Part shown: piece by piece, positions 11,059-22,600 of the stretch
How positions within the stretch are numbered: position 1 is the stretch's first letter
How the letters are laid out: every line of letters starts with the position of its first letter
DNA from: Ophiodon elongatus
Lineage: Eukaryota > Chordata > Actinopteri > Perciformes > Hexagrammidae
DNA: 64,000 bases
NCBI GenBank assembly: GCA_016806645.1
Contig: JACSYO010001270.1
Location: forward strand, 28,501 to 92,500
Direction: 5' to 3'
Translations under genes and position numbers: made by a program
The notes under the pieces: model-generated
Database searches by the model: none
The model's input: only the letters and a program-made list of their open reading frames with translations
What the model was told of the DNA's origin: nothing

Positions 11059-12320
11059 TTATAGACAATAAGTAAATTAAGGAAAATAGTTAATTGTTTT
11101 CTGTAAATGTCAGATGAATAGAGACTGAACTCACCTTGAGAAGGGGTGAAGGCTTTCTGTGGACATTTTGGTTCATATTCTTTTCCATTCAGAAGCTCCA
11201 ACACCTGCACGCACACACACACACACGGTTTTATTTCTCTTCTGCCCCCTAGTGGTCAACAGCACTTATTGCAGCTTTAAGAATAAAACCCAGGTCTGGT
11301 TGAATACGTGGGAATAAATATATATATATATATATATATCTATATATAGATATATAGATATCTATCTATATCTATATAGATATCTATCTATATCTAGATA
11401 TATATCACTGCAGTTCAGCTGCTGTTAAACTTGTTAAACTGTTTAGATCGGGCTCTTATTTTGAAAGTTGTGCCTCTTGAGTTCCAGGTGCTGCAGAAAG
11501 CCTGCGTACCTGAGTGGTGGCGGCCATGTTGAGAGGAGTAGTTCCTGGGATGTAGCCTTCATCTTCATCCTCCCTCTCTTCATCACAGCAGTCCTCCTCC
11601 CTGAAGAAGAGCGGCTCAAAGTTCTCCTTCTGAGGGTTTGCACCTGAAAAACACACAAACACAAGCTCTGTTGGTTACGCAACAATAACTAACTCACTAA
11701 CTAACTCACTAACTCACTAACTAACCAACTGTCTGTTAGTGAAGGTTCTGCAGGTGACCAATCAGAGTCTTAAAACCCAGAGTCTGTTTCCTCCCGTCTC
11801 TATGCTAAGCTAAGCTAAGCTAAGCTAAGCGTGTCCAGGTGTGTGTTTACCTGCAGCCATCAGAAGAGCGGTCAGCTTGACGGAGCCTCGTCCTGCAGCG
11901 GTGTGGAGGGGGGTGGAGCCATTGAAGGTGTAGCAGTCCACCTTCGCGTTTCCCTGACGACAGAAAGCATCACGCACAGACCGTTAGATCCTGCTGGGAC
12001 CACCTGACCAGTAAAACCAGTGAACCAGTGAACCAGTGAACCAGTCGGTCAGTACCTCCAGCAGCAGGCAGCCGGCCAGCGACACGTTGTCGCTCTCGGT
12101 GGCGAGGTGGAGGGCGGTCCGTCCACAGCCGCGCTCCTGAGCCTCCACGTTGGCTCCGCCCTCCAGCAGCTCCCTGAGAGAAGACAGCTGATTGGCCAGG
12201 ACCGCCAGGTGGATCGCACACAGACCTGTAACCATGGAAACGGAGGACTCAAACACGCACAACGTTTTTACACGTTTTCTTGTGTGTCCTTTGTGTGCGT
12301 GTGTGTGTACCTGCTGTGTT

Positions 12321-12353
<33 letters not shown>

Positions 12354-15300
12354 CTGCTGTGTTGGTGTGTTCCAGCAGCTCTCTCATGTCTCCGTGCTGC
12401 AGTAGAAACTGGACTATCCCTCCTCCTTCCAGCCGGGACGCCAGGTGGAGCGCCGTGTTGCCATGACGATCCGTCAGAGTCGGGTCGGCGCCGGCCAATA
12501 GCAGCGCTTCCACCGCCTCCCTCTGCTGGGTGATCACGGCCAGGTGCAAAGGAGTCTGGGATACATGGAGGACGAGCATTTTACTAATGCTTCCTCTCAA
12601 ACTAGCACGCTTCCTGGATCCCTAACTAGTACGCTTCCTGGATCCCTAACTAGTACGCTTCCTGGATCCCTAACTAGTACGCTTCCTGGATCCCTAACTA
12701 GTACGCTTCCTGGATCCCTAACTAGTACGCTTCTTGGATCCCTAACTAGTACGCTTCCTGGATCCCTAACTAGTACGCTTCCTGGATCCCTAACTAGTAC
12801 GCTTCCTGGATCCCTAACTAGTACGCTTCCTTGCTTAGTGCCCCTTAAACAGAAAGTCGCCTTACTTGCACTCTCTCAAGGAAGATTCCTTTCTCCCTGA
12901 ACGGTCACTTCCTTGTTTATTGATTTAAGGACGAGTTTCCTCCCCACTAAATACGAAGCTTCCTTGCCTACAAGTATGATGTTTCCTTTCTTGCTTCCTA
13001 ACTAGAAAGCCTTATTTTTTGTTTTGTAACTACTAACTCCTTGATCGCTGACTAGTAAGCACCCTTGCTCGTTGCCCCCTTACAAAGAATCTTGCTCTCC
13101 TTACCAAGGTCATTTTCTTGTTCTCTAAGTTTCTTTCTTGTTTATTTCTCACTAACTTAGTTACTTTGTAATTGCTTTCAGAGTAAGTTTCCTTTCTTGC
13201 TTTGCAACTAGTAAGCTTCCTTGCTCCCGAACTAGAAAGCCCCCATGATCCCTAACCAGTAAACATCCTCGCTCAATGGCTAATAACCAGGAAGCATCCT
13301 TCCCTTACGGAGGTCATATCCTTGTTCCATAATAAGAAAACTTCTTGGCTTTCTGCTTCATAAGTAGGTCTCTTTCTTGCACCTTCTCTCACTCGCTTCC
13401 TTCTTATCTCTCTTAACAGAAAACCACCTTTCTTGCACCCAGACAAGGAAGCATCCTTTCTCCTTACCGAGGTCGTTTCCTTGTTGTTAAACTAGAAAAC
13501 TTATTTGCTTCCTGCTTCCTAAGTAGGTCTATTTCTTGCACCTTCTCTCACTCGCTTCCTTCTTATCTCTTTGAACAGAAAGCCGCCTTTCTTGCACCCA
13601 GACAAGGAAGCATCCTTTCTCCTTACCACGGTCGTTTCCTTGTTGTTCGACTAGAAAACATCTTTGCTCCTAGCTTCCTAAGTGCTTGTTCTCCCTCTCA
13701 GTCTACCGTGTATGTTTCCTCTTCTTGCTCTAGGATGCATCCTTGCGGTGAGGAAACTGTGCTGAACAAAGGAAACAACACCCGCAGAGACGTTGACTTC
13801 CTGAGCTTTAGGAGTCGAGTACCTGGTAGAGGTGGTTCCTCATGTTGAGCACCTCCTCTCCAGGCAGAGCAGAGACCACCTGAGTCAGACTCTTCAGCGC
13901 CTCCTGCTGGCTGTGTAGGACCGCCAGGTGCAGCCCGCTAGGAGGCGAACGGAGGAAAGTTAAAGGAACGACTCACTGTACTTTTAATCTAAGCCAGAGG
14001 TCTTCAACAGGGGGTCCGCGACCCCTAGGGGGTCCACGGAGGAACTGCAGGGGGTCGTGAAATGTTTGCTTGATTAGACAATTTTTCATATTTCTTCCCC
14101 ACAAATGTAAATGTCTTTAAATCCACATTAACATTAACATAAGATGGATAAATGGAGGCAGAAGATGTTATCTTTTCGTAAATAAAAAATATATATAAAA
14201 ACAAAAGGTAAATTATTATCATGCAGTAGACCGACGATGTTGATATCAATGTAATCAGATGACGAGGTGTGTTTATAAACAGGCAGCGGCACGGCCACCC
14301 TGCTCACTGGACCTTCACATGTTTAACATAAAAACATGAATATATGAACCTGTGTGTTATTTGAATAGCTGAGTATTGAAAGCACAATAACAAGGTGTGT
14401 GTATACATGGCAACAGGCCCAGTTTAATATAAAACACAATGTTATACGATATATATATATATATATATATAGTCGGGGGTCCCTGTTTGGGGTCCTTGGC
14501 CTGAAGAACGTTGAAGACCTCTGCTCTAAGCTTTAAAATGGTTTCCTATGAAACACTTAATACTTGTGTGCTGTGTGTTGTACTGACGTGTCTCCGTCCT
14601 CGTCCTGCGCGGCCATCAGCTGACACTGAGCAGCCAACAGGTACGCCGAGTCCCCCGTCACCGAGTACTGGAACAGAGCCTCCACCTGTCTGCTGGCCGC
14701 CTCCACCTGTCTGCTGGCCGCCTCCTCCACCGACCGCTCACCTGCGTCACACACAAAAACATCATTCTAACAGAAAGGAAAACTTCAAGTTAAATGTATT
14801 TTTTTTTATGCAACAGGAACACACAAAGTACAAAAAAACATTTAAAATATACAGAGAAATGTTGTGTATTTGGAACGAAGATCAACGCTTTTATGTTTCA
14901 TGTTTCTGGGTAGAAATCAATTTAATACAAAATTAAACCTCTCGTCTTACGGGGACAGTTTAATTTCGTCATCGACTGAAACAATTAGACAATAAAAGCT
15001 TCTCAAATATAAATATCTGCATTTAATTAATTTAATTCAATCAAACACACACATTTAGATTCTTCCGCTTTCTATGACAAGTATTTACAAAAACTATGTA
15101 TATTACTGCAATATGAATGTGCTGTTTTGTTTAGCTTTATAGGTTTCATTTTTACAAATATTTAAATTAGAATAGAATAAACAATTAAATCAATTTTTCT
15201 TTACTTTTTTAATAAAAAGAAATATATATATATATATATATATATATATCTAGCATGTGTAATATGAGTTGTCTGTATTTTTAGGAGAATATCACAGTAC

Positions 15301-18300
15301 TTCCTGCAGACGTAATTTATTTGCAGTTATAAATAAACAAACTTAACGAAAGTTATATATTAAATATAAATAAAGTTTTTATATATGTACATATATATAT
15401 TTTTTTTTTTTAATTCTTTTTTTTTAGAAAAAAACTCATGGGATCTTAAAGAAAACTACAATCATGGTGGCTGTGATTACATTGAGACGTAAAAACTTCT
15501 ATATTCTATAATAAATATATTTATAACTTTTAATATATTATGTGCAATATAACCTTTTAATATACCACTCAAAACATCATGCACTTTATTACTTTTCTAT
15601 TTGTAGTTTCTCTTTGGTACTTCTTTTATACTTAATAAATATGACTCTATTGTTCATATATATATTTATATTGTTATTCTATTGTTCCTTTGTTATTCTT
15701 CTGTTGTCATCTTTGATCGATCTCTGGCACAAGAACTTTTTTTCCAGGATAAATAAAGTTGCATCTGATCTCAGGTCGAGCGTTTAGTTGCGACTCCTCT
15801 TGAGTTGAGATGTAAAGTCCCGGTTCACAATGTGTGTGTATATAAGTTGTGTACCTCTGTGTGGTTCAGGCTCCTCCACACCGACCCCTCCCTCCTCGGT
15901 CCTCTCCCCCGCCTCCGGGCCTCCTGGCCGGGCTGCAGCTCTCAGCACGCCCCCCGGCCCCGAGTCCTCGTCGGGGTCGCTGTCGTCCGAAGCGTCGCCC
16001 TCGGAGCCTTCGACATGAACATTTTAGTTACAAGGTTTGTTTCCTGTAGCCTTCGAGTCTAAATCACCACATTTCCTTTGGTTCAGGTGAATGTTTATTT
16101 AGCGGCGTAATGAAAGAACACTAGAAAATAATCAATAAATATTACAAAGAAAAAATATTTAATTTATTAGCACGGTCTGAAAGATGTTTTATTTTGAAAA
16201 GGGGGAAAAGAACCAATGATGAGACAGAAGAAGAAGGGGGGGAAATAACCAATGAAGAGACAAAGAAGAAGAAGAAGAAGAAGAAGAAGGGAAACGAACC
16301 AATGAGACAGAAGAAGAAGGGAAAATAACCAATGACGAGACAGAAGAAGAAGAAGAAGGGAAACGAACCAATGAGGAGACAGAAGAAGAAGAAGAAGAAG
16401 AAAAGAACCAACGAGGAGACAGAAGAAGAAGAAGAAGAAGAAAAGAACCAACGAGGAGACAGAAGAAGAAGAACGAAGAAGAAAAGAACCAATGAGGAGA
16501 CAGAAGAAGAAGAAGAACCAATGAGGAGACAGAAGAAGAAGAAGGGGAACCTACGACTTCCAAGAAGAAGAAAGCTGCATTTAAAGACAACATCATACGG
16601 TTCATCCTACAGGAGATTCTTACTCTGCATAATATGTGGAGATAATACAGCTTAATGGTGAGTTGTATTTTTTATGTCGTATCATTTTATTACGTCATAG
16701 TTATTACGTCATATATATTACGTCATATATATTACGTCATATATATTACGTCACACTTATCGCCCACACCTTGAAGGCCAGACCGTGGCACAAAAAAAAG
16801 GTTGAGGACCGCTGGCCTGGACCTCAACTTTATGCAAATGAGGAGCGGCCATATTTAAATAACCAGAATGCATTGCACGGCTGTTTTTGTAAACTATCTT
16901 TGTGTTGTTTCTTCTCACCGTGTTTGATGCCGCCTCCACCTCCTCCGCCTCCTCCCAGACCAGCTGAGTATCCTGTGGAGAAACCTCCGCCTCCTCCTCC
17001 TACGCTATAGTTGTAGGTAGTGAAGCCCTGGAAGAAACCTGGTGGACGAATCAAACACACCCACAACATAAGCTGCTTCTCATAATGAAGCACAAGAGTT
17101 ACTGTGAATGAGTTTCTAGGTTTTCCAGGTGTGTGGTAACCCCGGCTCGTTTCACCTCCTCCTGCAGAGCCAGGTCCTCCTCCTGCAGCAGGACCTCCTC
17201 CACCTCCTCCTCCTCCACCTCGGTACAGACTTCCACCTCCTCCGTGACCGCTGAAGTCCTGGAAGTTTGGCAACGTCTTCTGTCTCTTCCTCTGCACCTC
17301 CTCCTTGTCTGAACACAGGGACAGGTACAGGAGCACAGGTGAGCTACATGCGATCGCCTGCCTATTATCCTACCTGCGATCTGAGGGCGGAGCTACACCT
17401 CCTACCTGCGATCTGAGGGCGGAGCTACACCTCCTACCTGCGATCTGAGGGCGGAGCTACACCTCCTACCTCTGATCTGAGGGCGGAGCTACATCTCCTA
17501 CCTGTGATCTGAGGGCGGAGCTACACCTCCTACCTGCGATCTGAGGGCGGAGCTACACCTCCTACCTGCGATCTGAGGGCGGAGCTACACCTCCTACCTG
17601 CGATCTGAGGGCGGAGCTCTACCTCCTACCTGCAATCTGAGGGCGGAGCTACACCTCCTACCTATGATCTGAGGGTGGAGCTACACCTCCTACCTGTGAT
17701 CTGAGGGCGGAGCTACACCTCCTACCTGTGATTTGAGGGCGGAGCTACACCACCTACCTATGATCTGAGAGCGGAGCTACACCTACCTATGATCTGAGGG
17801 CGGAGCCACACCACCTACCTATGATCTGAGGGCGGAGCTACACCTACCTATGATCTGAGGGCGGAGCTACACCTACCTATGATCTGAGGGCGGAGCTACA
17901 ACTACCTATGATCTGAGGGCGGAGCTACACCACCTACCTATGATCTGAGGGCGGAGCTACACCACCTACCTATGATCTGAGGGTGGAGCTACACCACCTA
18001 CCTATGATCTGAGGGTGGAGCTACACCACCCACCTATGATCTGAGGGCGGAGCTACACCACCTACCTATGATCTGAGGGTGGAGCTACACCACCTACCTA
18101 TGATCTGAGGGTGGAGCTACACCTACCTATGATCTGAGGGCGGAGCTACACCTCCTACCTATGATCTGAGGGTGGAGCTACACCACCTACCTATGATCTG
18201 AGGGTGGAGCTACACCACCTACCTATGATCTGAGGGTGGTAGGTGAAGGGCTTGGGTTCGCTGGTCTCGTTGTCAGACTTCCTCTTCAGCTGGACGAACA

Positions 18301-19602
18301 CGGACGTCGGCTTCTGAAGGTTCTGGTCTCGATACTTCGGAGTCTTGAACACGATGGCGAACTGACAGCAGAAGACACATCGTCACGGCAACATCAGGTT
18401 TATTCCTGATACTACTACTGTAGTACTATTACTGAGTTACTACTGTCATCACTCTATAACTGATACTACTACTGTAGTACTATTACTGAGTTACTACTGT
18501 CATCACTCTAACTGATACTACTACTGTAGTACTATTACTGAGTTACACTACTACTACTGTCATTAACTCTATAACTGATACTACTATTGTAGTACTATTA
18601 CTGAGTTACACTACTACTACTGTCATTAACTCTATAACTGATACTACTATTGTAGTACTATTACTGAGTTACTACTGTCATAACTCTATAACTGATACTA
18701 CTACTGTAGTACTATTACTGAGTTACACTACTACTACTGTCATTAACTCTATAACTGATACTACTACTGTAGTACTATTACTGAGTTACCCTTCCTCAAA
18801 GTACCTTTAACTGTCACTAATATGGCGACTACTGCTACTATTGGTACAACTTCTAGTAGAAATACTGACATTGATAGTACTATATAGTATAGTACTAGCG
18901 ATGGGAGATATATTGAAAATACTCGATGTATTGCGGCTTCTTCTACGTGGGAAAATAGAGACACTGTATTTATCGTATATATAGCAGTATAGCCCAACTT
19001 GATACTTTAACCTCCGAATACTTTTACTGCTTCTGCTACATGTGGTACTCCTACCACTACTACTGATACTACTGCTGATACTACAACTAGTACATTTTCT
19101 CATAGTCCTACTACTATTTACTCCATTACTACCCTTCTACCACCACACTTAATATTCATCTCCTACTACATCTATTTATTCCTTCTTATTACATTACTTC
19201 TTTATTTACATTATCCAGCTCTTTATTTACATTATTCAGCTCTTTATTTACATTATTCAGCTCTTTATTTACATTATTCAGCTCTTTATTTACATTATTC
19301 GGCTCTTTATTTACATTATCCAGCTCTTTATTTACATTATTCAGCTCTTTATTTACATTATCCAGCTCTTTATTTACGTTATTAAAATAACTAGTACTAC
19401 ATTGTGAGTACTCTTAGCAGTAGTACTACTAACTCCTCGTACCTGTAGTACTCCTACCTCCTCGTACCTGTAGTACTACTACCTCCTCGTACCTGTCTGT
19501 GGACGTCTGTCGGGGAGAAGTCTCCCAGAGCCTCCCAGGTCACCCCCGAGTTGTCTTCTTCATAGAACCGAACCTGGATGTCATCTACACACACACACAC
19601 AC

Positions 19603-19699
<97 letters not shown>

Positions 19700-22600
19700 T
19701 TAGGATTCTGATTTCCACTCATTTAGTTTCTTTTATTTGTTACTTTTATTGTCTTTTAAAAACAATTAAATAAACTTCACTTGATTCTTGACGTTTTATT
19801 TGAAGTATTTGAAAATCACTTCAACAATGAAGCTGATATAGATTTAGATTACTACTAGATGTATTTACACTAAACACTATTTGTATCACTTATAATTTTC
19901 TTTTTAGATATATTTGTGTTCTCTACAGAGTATTTTATTTAAATGTCACATTTCTGTTTTTTGTCACAGGCTAGCGTTGTGTTGAGATCATTATTCAGCT
20001 CTTTATTTACATTATTCGGCTCTTTATTTACATTATCCGGCTCTTTATTTACATTATCCGGCTCTTTATTTACATTATTCAGCTCTTTATTTACATTATT
20101 CAGCTCTTTATTTACATTATTCAGCTCTTTATTTACATTATTCGGCTCTTTATTTACATTATTCAGCTCTTTATTTACATTATTCAGCTCTCTATTTACA
20201 TTATTTGTATGTTGAACCACACCCATCAGATGTTATTTACTGTTATGTCATCTATCTGATTTGTTTTATATTGTTATTGCATTTACTGTTTCTGTTTTTA
20301 CCATGTAAATTGCTTTTTAAGTGCCTTTTAAAGCGCCGTACAAATAAAAACCACGACAACACAAGTCTCGCAGTTTACCGATTACTGAAAGTAAAAACTG
20401 AATTAGACGTCATGGCGGTGCTGTGTGGGTTTTATATCACGGCTATGAACCAATCAGATTGCTTGATTTGAGCCACGTGTTTTATGTAAAGTTCAAAAGC
20501 AGTCCTTTGAGAACCTTTAGTAATATCATTGATAAAACCACTCAACGCTGCTTTAAACAGGCGCGTGAGGAGGACTTCACAAACCCTCCAGCAGGGGGAG
20601 CTATCAGCTGACACAACGCTTCATTCATACACTCATGACGTCACTGAAAATGGAAAACCTTGGCAGAAACTAGAAAAGCTTCACGATGAATCAAAGCCGT
20701 GACTGGGGCTTGTTTTTTTTTAATTTATGTATGAATGTGTTTGTGTTACTGTCTCTTTAAATCCCGTCTCACCTTTCTGGACCTTGTCGCAGAGCAGGTA
20801 GACCTCCTCTCCTCCGCTCACGCAGCCGGCCGTGCGATCCATCCTCACGATCTTCAGGTTGGAGGCGTTCGGAGCCTCTGAGGGGAGGAACACACAAACA
20901 CAGCGGGTCGGTCAGCGGAGAGGACAAAAGGCCGAGGGTTCGATTCCCCGGTCATGAAGAAAAACGAGCGTGACAGTAAGAGACAGTAGAGGTATAAATG
21001 CAGCTTTAGTACTAGAATCCCTTCATCATTTCAATCCTGTTAAGACATTTGTGTGAAAGCGTCATAAGAAATCTTGAGTTGTGGCAAACGAGATCACAGT
21101 GACCTTTGACCCCCAAAATCAAATCAGTTCATCCTCGAGTCTTAGTGGATGTTTGGGCAGAATTAGAAGAAATTGTCTCAAGGTGCTCCTGAGATATGTG
21201 TCCACGGAAATGGGACGGACAGACGGAAGGACAGAAGGCTGGAAGGAAGGACAGAAGGCTGGAAGGAAGGACGGAAGGCTGGAAGGAAGGACAGAAGGCT
21301 GGAAGGAAGGACGGAAGGCTGGAAGGAAGGACGGAAGGCTGGAAGGACGGACGGAAGGCTGGAAGGAAGGACGGAAGGAAGGAAGGACGGAAGGCTGGAA
21401 GGAAGGACAGAAGGCTGGAAGGAAGGACAGAAGGCTGGAAGGAAGGACGGAAGGAAGGAAGGACGGAAGGCTGGAAGGAAGGACAGAAGACTGGAAGGAA
21501 GGACAGAAAGAAGGACAGAAGGCTGGAAGGAAGGACGGAAGGCTGGAAGGAAGGACAGAAGGAAGGACGGAAGGCTGGAAGGAAGGCTGGACGGACAACC
21601 CGAGAACATAATGTAACATAACGTAATGTATAACACCGGTCATGCCTGTTGCCTGTTGCCGGTCGTGCCTGTTGCCGGTCGTGGCTGTTGCCTGATCATG
21701 GCTGTTGCCTGATCATGGCTGTTGCCTGATCATGGCTGTTGCCTGATCATGGCTGTTGCCTGTTGCGGCTGTTGCCTGTTGCCGGTCATGGAGGCAAATT
21801 CACAACTATTTTTTGTCAAACAACATATTAGTTCATATTCTGCTTCGATCCAGATTCGTTGGCGTTTAGCTTTTAAAACCCGACGTGTTCACGGATGTTT
21901 ACGTTCTAAAGGATCACATTCACATTCACATTCATATTCACATTCATATTCACATTCACATTCATATTCACATTCACATTCACATTCGAGGGAAATGATC
22001 AGAATTAGCATATAAAGCCTCGAGTTCTGACCGAACACCTGAGCGGACCAACAGAAGACACGAGGCCTCTGGCCATAAAAATACATAAAATATGTTCTTT
22101 ACAGTTTAACCTGACGATTCCTCTCCGACCTACATTCATGAAGCCCTTCGCCTCAGTTCCTCTTCGTACAGAAGATTTAAATAAAGAGCTGCGTTTGAGT
22201 CTGGAGTCTAAAGTGAAAGTGCAGCTCGGTGGTGGAGTGATGGTTTTCGGTTCAGACAGGAAGCTGCAGAGGAGGGAAATGAAACCAGGCGACCCGACAA
22301 GACTTCACAGAGATCCTCAGGCCGATCGCAGCTCAGAGCTGAAGACAGGAAGTAGACCGGAGAGAGTTCAAGTCCATCCACACGGAGGACATCTTGTTCT
22401 GTAGAAGGACAGAAGCTCCTCCAGGACCAGAGATGTGATGGACCGGCTGTTTCAGGGTTCAGTAACAAGGGTTCAATAACTAGGGTTAAATAACCAGGGT
22501 TAAATAACCAGGGTCCAGTAACCAGGGTTAAATAACCAGGGTCCAGTAACCAGGGTTAAATAACCAGGGTCCAGTAACCAGGGTTAAATAACAAGGGTTC

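Noticed and set aside
20920..20965. tRNA-like B box (GGTTCGATTCCCC) in an nfkb1 intron
   Set aside because: No paired acceptor stem, no proper A box at the right distance and no anticodon arm; at most a decayed tRNA-derived repeat.
21081..21643. Gly/Arg/Lys/Glu repeat protein (up to 176 codons)
   Set aside because: Tandem GGAAGGACAGAAGGCT repeat lacks stops in several frames; codon content is identical in overlapping frames, so no coding signal.
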